Shown one piece after another: positions 44,907 to 51,266 of a stretch of 64,000 bases of DNA (positions within the stretch are counted from its first letter, which is position 1; each line of letters starts with the position of its first letter). Made by a program: the position numbers and the translations under genes. Origin of the DNA: Bacteroidales bacterium UBA3143 (GTDB lineage: Bacteria; Bacteroidota; Bacteroidia; Bacteroidales; Dysgonomonadaceae). The DNA lies in the NCBI GenBank assembly GCA_002364735.1, contig DEZB01000033.1, forward strand, positions 1 to 64,000, given 5' to 3'. The notes beneath the pieces were generated by a model that was not told the DNA's origin, ran no database searches, and was given only the letters and a program-made list of their open reading frames with translations.

Positions 44907-44918
44907 TATATTTTATAA
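44907..44918 (+). promoter_or_regulatory. Late element L6 (TATATTTTATAA), weak
   Basis: Located right after the chaperone stop, 58 nt before the first lysis gene. Spacing to the start codon differs from the other five copies. Confidence 0.35.
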
Positions 44919-44964
44919 ATAGAAAGAAACAAACACGAAGTGAAACGAATTATTTTAAAGCTAT

Positions 44965-45387
44965 ATGGCTCCAACTTTTAAAGATTTTATTCTCGATAAC
45001 TGGCAAACTTTGGTTGCAACGATAGGAGGTCTTATTGGTTCAGTTGCAATGTTTTTCCGTGGAAGGAAGCATCAAAAGTCAACAGATAAATTAGCAGAAG
45101 TTGATGCTTTATCTGCAATAGATGCGCTATACGATAAAGCATCAGCGCGAATGAACCATCTATATGATGAAATTAACGAGATTAACCAAAATCTTAAAGC
45201 TAAGATTCATGATCTCGAAATTATCATTATTGATAAAGATAGATTGATTGAAGAACAAAAGGTGGTTATTCAGGAACAAAAATCTGTGATTCAAAAGCAG
45301 TCAAGAACTATTGAAGAGCAGAAGAAAGTAATAACAGATCAGCAACGAAAGCTGTCTAAATATGAATATAAATATGGAAAACTTTAA
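44965..45387 (+). CDS. Membrane-anchored coiled-coil protein of the lysis module
   Basis: 140 residues. One N-terminal membrane helix (about 13-31, WQTLVATIGGLIGSVAMFF) is followed by a long coiled coil to the C-terminus (KAKIHDLEIIIIDKDRLIEE, repeated EQK units). The topology resembles class III holins or i-spanins. Position before the endolysin supports a lysis role; which one is uncertain. Confidence 0.6.
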   Translation: MAPTFKDFILDNWQTLVATIGGLIGSVAMFFRGRKHQKSTDKLAEVDALSAIDALYDKASARMNHLYDEINEINQNLKAKIHDLEIIIIDKDRLIEEQKVVIQEQKSVIQKQSRTIEEQKKVITDQQRKLSKYEYKYGKL

Positions 45388-45805
45388 TTACGCGATAGCA
45401 TACTTAATGATAGTGATATGGGCTATTGTAATAGTCGTAACTATCATTAAGCGCAAAGGGTTAATAACAGATTCATTTATCCTTATCCTCCTTGTATCAG
45501 TCCTTTTTGAAATAACATTTATAATGAGTATGATCACGAAAGTGGATGCTTTCGACTTATACCCCTTTGTTATTCCAGCTCATATATTTACAGCATATCT
45601 TTTTATTTTAAAGGTAAATCGTGAATACAAACGAAGCTTAGAGAATGAAGATATAATGAAAAGCAATGAGAAAGTAGAGCAATTAGAACGCAATATAAAA
45701 AGGATATCAGACTCACTCAAAGAAGAGCTAAACAAGCCAAAGCGTGGATCAGATGATTGTTGGAAAGAATGCAGTAAAAACCCAGAGAATGAAAACGATA
45801 AATAA
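45374..45805 (+). CDS. Holin-like membrane protein
   Basis: About 143 residues from ATG 45374 (MENFNYAIAYLMIVIWAIVI); an in-frame ATG lies 12 nt earlier. Three hydrophobic helices occupy the first 90 residues, followed by a charged helical tail with ERNIKRISDSLKEELNKPK. Such proteins form the membrane lesions that release endolysin. It overlaps the preceding gene by 14 nt. Confidence 0.6.
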   Translation: MENFNYAIAYLMIVIWAIVIVVTIIKRKGLITDSFILILLVSVLFEITFIMSMITKVDAFDLYPFVIPAHIFTAYLFILKVNREYKRSLENEDIMKSNEKVEQLERNIKRISDSLKEELNKPKRGSDDCWKECSKNPENENDK

Positions 45806-45932
45806 CTTAAAAGCACAAGTGGAAAGCCTTCAGCTGCTGTACGATTTGTATAAAGAAAAAGAGGTGAAAGAAAGGATAGACTATTTGAATAAGTGCATTG
45901 AGAAACAATATAAAAAAAGAGGGGATGAATAA
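45789..45932 (+). CDS. Small coiled-coil protein in the lysis module
   Basis: 47 residues from ATG 45789 (MKTINNLKAQVESLQLLYDL), which overlaps the upstream stop; a longer in-frame start at 45744 exists but lies deep inside that gene. Its own stop overlaps the endolysin ATG as ATGAATAA. Function unknown, possibly a lysis accessory. Confidence 0.5.
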   Translation: MKTINNLKAQVESLQLLYDLYKEKEVKERIDYLNKCIEKQYKKRGDE

Positions 45933-46497
45933 AGAACAACTGTTAGCAATTAAATTGGAAGCATGTAGAATAAAAGTAGAGCCAGAAGTTTTAGTTGCTT
46001 TTATTGAAGTAGAAAGTGGTGGTAAGGGCTTCAATGCAGATGGTAAATTAATAATTCAATTTGAGCCTGTTTGGTTTAGAAGAAAAGCACCTTATGCACC
46101 CTCAGGTACTTGGAGCTTGAACAAAGTAGAAAGGCAAAGCAGAGAGTGGATAGCATTTAATGATGCATTCATGATAAACCCTACTGCTGCGATGGAAAGC
46201 ACATCCATTGGGTTAGGTCAAGTAATGGGATTTCATTACAAAAGGCTTGGATATAAAACTGTTGGTGAAATGTGGGATGATGCGAAACGCGGAGAAGATC
46301 GGCAAATATTTCAGATGACTGAGTTTATACGAACCGATAGAAGGCTATTGTCGGCACTCAAAAGGAAAGACTGGCATACGGTGGCTGTTAGGTATAATGG
46401 AGCAGGTTATCAAGCCTTAGCGAAGAGATACGGGCGTGAGCCGTATAACATTAGTATGAAAAAAGCATATAACCGTTATAAATCTCGTGGATTATGA
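45925..46497 (+). CDS. Endolysin, N-acetylmuramidase family
   Basis: About 190 residues from ATG 45925 preceded by AGAGGGG; an in-frame ATG at 45898 is less likely. The protein matches phage N-acetylmuramidases: VLVAFIEVESGGKGFNADG with Glu28 and Glu30 as candidate catalytic residues, IQFEPVWFRRKAP, ESTSIGLGQVMGFHYKRLGY and AVRYNGAGYQAL. It cleaves peptidoglycan glycan strands at the end of infection. No signal peptide, so it needs the holin. Confidence 0.9.
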   Translation: MNKEQLLAIKLEACRIKVEPEVLVAFIEVESGGKGFNADGKLIIQFEPVWFRRKAPYAPSGTWSLNKVERQSREWIAFNDAFMINPTAAMESTSIGLGQVMGFHYKRLGYKTVGEMWDDAKRGEDRQIFQMTEFIRTDRRLLSALKRKDWHTVAVRYNGAGYQALAKRYGREPYNISMKKAYNRYKSRGL

Positions 46498-47003
46498 AAG
46501 TAAAATTGATAATACTATTATCCATTTTAATGCTCTTTTCTTGCGGCTCAAAGAAAACCGTAACTGAATCAGAAAGAAAAGAAGATGCTAACATTGATTA
46601 TACTGATAATTCAAAGAAGAAGTCAGATATTGATTTAGAGAAACAGTATGTAAACACCAATACGAAAGAACGCATCGTTACAATGTATGGTGTGCATTTT
46701 GACACCGTGTATGTAGATGGGAAACCTATTATTATGCCAATTCCATATATAACCAATAAAGAAGAGATTAGAGATATAAATACAGAAAACTTTTTATATA
46801 GATTACACGTAAAAGATAGCATTGAGAATGCAATATCATTAAGGTTTAAGGGTAAACTGGAGACTAGCGCAAAAGAGATTAAAGAGTTGAAAGAAACTAA
46901 AATATATTATCAAATTGCAGTTTTAATACTCTCAATTATAGGATTAGTACTTGTTGTTTTATATATTATATCGAGAACAAAGTTGAAGAGATTAATTTTG
47001 TGA
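46494..47003 (+). CDS. Unimolecular spanin-like lipoprotein
   Basis: 169 residues overlapping the endolysin gene by 4 nt. The N-terminus is a lipoprotein signal (LLSILMLFSCGSKK, lipidated at Cys17), and the C-terminus has one membrane helix (about 141-162, YQIAVLILSIIGLVLVVLYI) with a short basic cytoplasmic tail. A protein anchored to both membranes is the plan of u-spanins such as T1 gp11. It would fuse inner and outer membranes as the last step of lysis. No separate Rz/Rz1 pair is seen. Confidence 0.75.
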   Translation: MKVKLIILLSILMLFSCGSKKTVTESERKEDANIDYTDNSKKKSDIDLEKQYVNTNTKERIVTMYGVHFDTVYVDGKPIIMPIPYITNKEEIRDINTENFLYRLHVKDSIENAISLRFKGKLETSAKEIKELKETKIYYQIAVLILSIIGLVLVVLYIISRTKLKRLIL

Positions 47004-47036
47004 CGCTCATTATTAAATAGTTTAAATAGTTCAATT

Positions 47037-47068
47037 CACCTGGCTTGCGATAAGTCGGGTGTTTTTTA
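47037..47068 (+). terminator. Terminator after the lysis module
   Basis: CACCTGGCTT and AAGTCGGGTG form a 10-bp stem with two G-U pairs and a 5-nt loop, followed by TTTTTTA. Confidence 0.75.
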
Positions 47069-47101
47069 TATTAATAGTGAATTTAATAATCTGAATTTCA
47101 A

Positions 47102-47956
47102 ATGAGACTTTTAAAGAACATTATGTTTATCTTTGGCAGAAAAAAAGCCATGAATGATCAAATTCAAGAGACAAAGTTAATTGTCCATATCCAGAACAAA
47201 CACCCAATTGAGTTGGATGATCTCTCTATGTCAATGTGTGCTCTGGTTGACCAATATAAAAAGTTCGCTTCCATATCTGCAGAATCTACCAAAAGCCGAG
47301 ATGCTAAATTGTATGTGACTAAAGTACAGGAAGGATCAATAATCATTGAACTTAAAGATTTTTTGTATGCTGCTGCAATTCCAGTTTTCGCAAATTTCAA
47401 TACGATAATCGAATTTACTAAACATCTTAAAAAACTTACAGATACATTTTATAGACATAAGCCTGCAGATGGCATTGAAGATAAAGTGTCTATTTCTGAT
47501 TGTAATGATATTGGAGCCCTATTGGCTCCTGTATCAAAAGAAAACTCTTCGCAGGTAAACTATACAGCAGTTGTTAATGGTAATATCGAGTACAACTTTC
47601 ATATAAATTCGAAAGAAGGGAAAAAAATAACAGACAACACAAAAATTGTTCAAGAAGAACTGAAAAAGGTAACGACTGATGACGACATAAAAGAGCGCGT
47701 ACTATTGACATTATACCAGGCTAGGAATATGCAGAATAGCAAAGTTGGCAATAAAGGAATTATTGAGTCAATTTCTGAAAAAGCTATTAATATAACATTC
47801 TCTTCTGATGAAATACAAGAAGAGATGCTTTCAACAGGTATTAATCCTTTGACAGGTATTTATGAAGTTGACGTAAGACTTCAAACAATTAGAGGTGAAT
47901 TAAAAGGATATCAGATAATGAAAATTCATCAATATTTTGATGAAGAAGAAAACTAA
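47102..47956 (+). CDS. Unknown protein in an isolated transcription unit
   Basis: 284 residues, not recognised with certainty. The first ATG gives a basic hydrophobic leader (MRLLKNIMFIFGRKKAM); an in-frame ATG at residue 17 is also possible. DAKLYVTKVQEGSIIIELKD is a conserved-looking core, followed by a hydrophobic segment (FLYAAAIPVFANFNTIIEF). It sits alone between two terminators, an arrangement of an accessory (moron) gene. No host-type promoter is seen; its expression is unclear. Confidence 0.6.
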   Translation: MRLLKNIMFIFGRKKAMNDQIQETKLIVHIQNKHPIELDDLSMSMCALVDQYKKFASISAESTKSRDAKLYVTKVQEGSIIIELKDFLYAAAIPVFANFNTIIEFTKHLKKLTDTFYRHKPADGIEDKVSISDCNDIGALLAPVSKENSSQVNYTAVVNGNIEYNFHINSKEGKKITDNTKIVQEELKKVTTDDDIKERVLLTLYQARNMQNSKVGNKGIIESISEKAINITFSSDEIQEEMLSTGINPLTGIYEVDVRLQTIRGELKGYQIMKIHQYFDEEEN

Positions 47957-47967
47957 TGATTTCAGTT

Positions 47968-47999
47968 AAAAAAACTCGGAGTGTTATTCCGAGTTTTTT
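47968..47999. terminator. Bidirectional terminator between convergent accessory genes
   Basis: AAAAACTCGGA and TCCGAGTTTTT form an 11-bp stem with a 7-nt loop and T-runs on both strands. Confidence 0.85.
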
Positions 48000-48020
48000 A
48001 TTTTACGCTTCTAGCTATAG

Positions 48021-48536
48021 TTACCATTCTTCAAATTTATCAGAGTAATCCTCCTTAAAAGTCTTACTTAACTCAAGGTTTTTTCTTCTACCCCACTCAA
48101 TAACTTTGCTTGTATGTTGACCAAATTTTAAATCAACAACCAATAAAAACTTGTGAGATACAACGCTTTCAAAATAAAATGGCAGTTCATACCAGTATAA
48201 GGAGTGTATAGACTCATTTATATAAAAACCATCTTGATTTTTGGAGGGTTTAAATTGACTGCTTTCATAAACTGGAAATACTAATTCATCGTTTACGTCT
48301 CTCATGTATACAATTGTCTCTCCTTTACTGTAAATAGAATATACAGAATTGTCTCTCACTTTATCATTTGTAATATCAAATAAATAGACAATTCCTTCAG
48401 GGCCTTTATCTCCTTTATCATACTTCATTTTTATTTGTATAAAAGAAGTAGTAAACTCTTCTTTATCATCCTTTGAGCAACCTGTAATCACGCTTACAAT
48501 AAGAACAAATAGTAATAGCACATTCATTTTTCTCAT
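48021..48536 (-). CDS. Second prophage lipoprotein
   Basis: 171 residues. The signal MRKMNVLLLFVLIVSVITGC ends in a lipobox (Cys20), followed by SKDDKEEF, an acidic start often seen in surface-exposed Bacteroidetes lipoproteins. The mature domain is beta-rich and unrecognised. It is downstream of a 53-residue gene on the same strand and ends at the bidirectional terminator. Like the lipoprotein at 34648 it probably acts in the lysogen envelope. Confidence 0.7.
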   Translation of the reverse strand: MRKMNVLLLFVLIVSVITGCSKDDKEEFTTSFIQIKMKYDKGDKGPEGIVYLFDITNDKVRDNSVYSIYSKGETIVYMRDVNDELVFPVYESSQFKPSKNQDGFYINESIHSLYWYELPFYFESVVSHKFLLVVDLKFGQHTSKVIEWGRRKNLELSKTFKEDYSDKFEEW

Positions 48537-48560
48537 ATTGAATAAACTTATAGGGTGCTT

Positions 48561-48722
48561 TTAATCTTTGTTCTCTACATTATAAACAATCGTTCCTGGA
48601 GGGAATATCGCAACAATAGTATTATTAGCATCATAGAAGATAATATTACCATGATTATCTGTTGAAACATCATTAGCTTTAATAAAAAGTTCAGTTAGGG
48701 AATTCACTAAATACTTGTTCAT
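48561..48722 (-). CDS. Small protein (53 residues) of the lipoprotein unit
   Basis: Opens with ATG at 48722 and ends TAA at 48561. The protein begins MNKYLVNSLTELFIKANDVS and ends FPPGTIVYNVENKD, a compact beta-hairpin-like sequence. A host-type -7 box (48758-48765) lies 35 nt upstream. No family is recognised. Confidence 0.5.
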   Translation of the reverse strand: MNKYLVNSLTELFIKANDVSTDNHGNIIFYDANNTIVAIFPPGTIVYNVENKD

Positions 48723-48757
48723 AAGTCATAAATTTTAATTAATAAATAGTTACCCTA

Positions 48758-48765
48758 CAAATATA
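48758..48765 (-). promoter_or_regulatory. Host-type -7 box of the small-protein/lipoprotein unit
   Basis: Minus-strand TATATTTG, 35 nt before ATG 48722. No clear -33 at the right distance. Confidence 0.45.
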
Positions 48766-48769
48766 ACAT

Positions 48770-49252
48770 TTATTTCAAATATTCTTTCATTTCATCAATT
48801 GCTTGTTTCACACTTCGAACAATTACGTACTTACTACCACATCTTTCCGCTTGCTGTTGAAATTCTTTTTGCTCTTGAGATTGTCTGCCTGTTTTGGTTT
48901 TAAACTCTATACAGAGCGATGCAAAGCCTTTTTTAGGTATTAGAAGAAGAACGTCAGATACTCCAGGCTTAACTCCTTGGCGCTTTAGATTGACTGCTTC
49001 TATTTTATTACGTGAACCACCATTTGGAACAGCGAATAAAAGCTTCTCTGGAATGAAAGGAAAAAATAGATTTACTTGATTGAAGAATTCAGTTTGTATT
49101 TCAGCTTCTTCATTTTTGCGCTTAGATTTTGGCTTGTTTTGTCCTTTACTTTGTTTTTCCATATAGCAGTTGTAACAATAAACTCCTTCTTCTCTTTCAA
49201 TGATGGAGACCGATTCTTTCTTGCAGGCTGTGCATTTCTTCTTGGATTTCAT
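48770..49252 (-). CDS. VRR-NUC domain nuclease with N-terminal zinc finger
   Basis: 160 residues. CTAC and CYNC at the N-terminus look like a zinc finger, supporting the start at 49252 despite a 56-nt overlap with the upstream gene. The VRR-NUC (PD-D/E-XK) core shows E-x-x-x-Q-T-E-F-F, AVPNGGSRNKIEA, GVKPGVSDVLLLIPKKG and IEFKTKTGRQSQEQ with the Asp and Glu-x-Lys catalytic residues. These enzymes cut branched DNA such as Holliday junctions. It is the last gene of the early operon. Confidence 0.88.
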   Translation of the reverse strand: MKSKKKCTACKKESVSIIEREEGVYCYNCYMEKQSKGQNKPKSKRKNEEAEIQTEFFNQVNLFFPFIPEKLLFAVPNGGSRNKIEAVNLKRQGVKPGVSDVLLLIPKKGFASLCIEFKTKTGRQSQEQKEFQQQAERCGSKYVIVRSVKQAIDEMKEYLK

Positions 49253-49484
49253 GTTTCAATCTCTTTAATCTTATTATTTCTTCATCGCGTATACGAAGTA
49301 GATTTACAATACTTGGATTTCTTCTTTTCTCAACTTCGTACATGTGTTTATAATAATCTCTTTCACGCTTCATTTTATCAAACTCCGCTTGCTCTTGCGT
49401 TGCAAACTGTCCGTTTGATACTCTTCTGTGCTTGCGACGTTCTAATTGCTTAGAATCGCTTAAAAACGATAATTGATTATTCAT
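49197..49484 (-). CDS. Small basic coiled-coil protein
   Basis: 95 residues, charged and helical (MKRERDYYKHMYEVEKRRN). The N-terminus MNNQLSFLSDS has a QLSFL stretch loosely like a clamp-binding peptide. AACTATTTGAATC lies before the start, a variant of the element seen at 14477. No family recognised. It overlaps the VRR-NUC gene by 56 nt. Confidence 0.6.
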   Translation of the reverse strand: MNNQLSFLSDSKQLERRKHRRVSNGQFATQEQAEFDKMKRERDYYKHMYEVEKRRNPSIVNLLRIRDEEIIRLKRLKHEIQEEMHSLQERIGLHH

Positions 49485-49512
49485 GATTCAAATAGTTTTA
49501 GTTGGTATCGAC

Positions 49513-49938
49513 CTATTTTATTGCTCCTTTACTTTTCAACATCTTTTCGACCTTTTCCCAATCGACAAATGGTCTGCCTGTGGGATCGGGGTGATTTAAT
49601 AGTGGACACCCTAAAGCTGCATCATCAATAATTATTTGACCGTATGCTTTTGGAGAATGTGTCCATGTGTTTTGAGTTGGGTTTGTTTGTATCCCATATA
49701 ATGGAATATCGTTTACTTTAAACCAATTTACAGCTTCACTTAAATATTTACCACCTATCGAACTAATAGTTGGATCATCAGATTGCGGTGTTTCTATATC
49801 TGAACGCATTGTAAAAAGTATCAGATTATGTCCATTTGATACAAGTTTTTTTAATACTGGAACAGCTCCAATATCTTCTCCTACATTTGGGAACTCATGT
49901 GTTACCACTGTGCCATCGAAATCAATCACTATATCCAT
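49513..49938 (-). CDS. HAD-like phosphatase
   Basis: 141 residues. The start MDIVIDFDGTVV holds the HAD nucleophile motif DxDGT (Asp6, Asp8); LILFTMRSD carries the second motif and the C-terminal IIIDDAALG the acidic metal-binding pair. Small HAD enzymes in phages act as nucleotidases or 3'-phosphatases. The substrate cannot be told. Confidence 0.8.
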   Translation of the reverse strand: MDIVIDFDGTVVTHEFPNVGEDIGAVPVLKKLVSNGHNLILFTMRSDIETPQSDDPTISSIGGKYLSEAVNWFKVNDIPLYGIQTNPTQNTWTHSPKAYGQIIIDDAALGCPLLNHPDPTGRPFVDWEKVEKMLKSKGAIK

Positions 49939-49942
49939 TTTC

Positions 49943-50323
49943 TTAAATCTTTATATTCTGTTTATTAATAAATTTGTAAACTTCATCTGTTATCCATGTA
50001 CCTAAATAGGCCATAGGTTCATCATTATTTACATCATGTTCAATTCCAACATAATTAGCTATGTAGTTAACCGCATGTAGCACCTCATGCCAAATAATAC
50101 CATGAGTTATTTTAACCTTGTGCTTAAAATTTAATGCTATTACAAATGCTTGTGATTCATCCCAGGATGTATAAAAGGTGTGAGCATAAACTTCTTCTTT
50201 CACATCTTCAAATTCAGGAACATGAGAGTTCAACATATTTGAATCATTAGTTAGAATAATGATTAGCTTCCCTTTGTATATAGGAATGTTTATTGACCTT
50301 ACATAAAAGTGTTTTTCACTCAT
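49943..50323 (-). CDS. Small HExxH-motif protein (putative metalloprotease fold)
   Basis: 126 residues. Residues 79-83 are HEVLH, in a helix KITHGIIWHEVLHAVNYIAN, the zinc-binding motif of zincins; an acidic EHDVNNDEPMAY follows, where the third ligand might be. It overlaps the upstream gene by 8 nt. Proteolysis of a host or phage protein is possible but unproven; the small size could mean an inactive zincin-like fold. Confidence 0.6.
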   Translation of the reverse strand: MSEKHFYVRSINIPIYKGKLIIILTNDSNMLNSHVPEFEDVKEEVYAHTFYTSWDESQAFVIALNFKHKVKITHGIIWHEVLHAVNYIANYVGIEHDVNNDEPMAYLGTWITDEVYKFINKQNIKI

Positions 50324-50657
50324 AGCACATTAGCTCTTTATCAATTACGTTAAGTGCGTTTGCACACATATTGTATCTTGTTTCTACACATTTTAAATCA
50401 TCATCCATAGCCATTTGAACTAAATGTTCTATGTATTCTAAATCGCTTTTCTTCATTCTTTCAGAACCTTTGGCCAATTCTGAAAACCTTATCAATAATT
50501 CACCAGCGGTTAAATCAAAATCTTCATTTGGACGTGCAGGAATGTTTCGAGTTGGTACTTTTCCAGTATCATACATTTCGTCAATCGCTTTATCTACCTT
50601 CTTAATCAACTCCTCATTAGTGAGAGTGCATTCTCTAAAACTTACTATTGCATTCAT
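50316..50657 (-). CDS. Unknown early protein
   Basis: 113 residues, helical and acidic, with LTAGELLIRFSELAKGSERM. Its ATG overlaps the upstream small gene as ATGA, and its end overlaps the HExxH gene. No family recognised. Confidence 0.6.
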   Translation of the reverse strand: MNAIVSFRECTLTNEELIKKVDKAIDEMYDTGKVPTRNIPARPNEDFDLTAGELLIRFSELAKGSERMKKSDLEYIEHLVQMAMDDDLKCVETRYNMCANALNVIDKELMCYE

Positions 50658-50812
50658 TTTTTGTCTTCTTTTTTAAAGTTATCCACTACCTTTTGTGATG
50701 CATCTATTATATCATCCATTTCACTTTGCAATAATATAAGACCATGTTCATCGTGTATCAAATCGAATAAAGGTTGATATAATTTAGCTGTTTCTTTTAT
50801 GATGTTACTCAT
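50654..50812 (-). CDS. Small early protein (52 residues)
   Basis: Begins MSNIIKETAKLYQPLFDLIH and ends NFKKEDKK. The start overlaps the upstream stop by 8 nt and the stop overlaps the downstream start as ATGA, so it fills a gap in a tightly packed operon and is very likely translated. Acidic helical protein of unknown role. Confidence 0.65.
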   Translation of the reverse strand: MSNIIKETAKLYQPLFDLIHDEHGLILLQSEMDDIIDASQKVVDNFKKEDKK

Positions 50813-51251
50813 TCCCTACTCCTTTCTTTTTTAATTGCTTAAACTCATTTTCAAGACGGTTAATCTTTTCAACTGATCGTATATAATGAATATCGTCCTC
50901 TATTGGAAAAATATCACTCCATGTTTCTTTTGCTCTTTGAAGCTTGTTCTTGTATTTTGTTATGGTAGCCTTTTTAGCTATAATTTTTGCTTGACGTAAC
51001 TCTTCAAGTGTTTTTCCTTTAGCAGGTTCATTTCCCCACTGTACTTGAACTTCAAATCTTGGATATTTAACTTGAAGTAAAGCTGCTCTATATTTAAAAT
51101 ACCAATCATACTTTAGTCGTAATTCCCATTTCAGCCCAGACCAGGAAACAAATTCAATTATTGCCCGGCTGTCATCTATGACTTTTATATTGAACCAATG
51201 GACTACATCTGAAACGCTACTACTAATTGCTTGCTGTAATTTTATTGTCAT
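50805..51251 (-). CDS. Unknown early protein
   Basis: 148 residues. The N-terminal half is beta-rich (VVHWFNIKVIDDSRAIIEFV), the C-terminal half a charged coiled coil ending KKKGVGNE. Fifteen bp downstream of the helicase gene. No family recognised. Confidence 0.6.
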   Translation of the reverse strand: MTIKLQQAISSSVSDVVHWFNIKVIDDSRAIIEFVSWSGLKWELRLKYDWYFKYRAALLQVKYPRFEVQVQWGNEPAKGKTLEELRQAKIIAKKATITKYKNKLQRAKETWSDIFPIEDDIHYIRSVEKINRLENEFKQLKKKGVGNE

Positions 51252-51266
51252 AATTATCTATGCATT

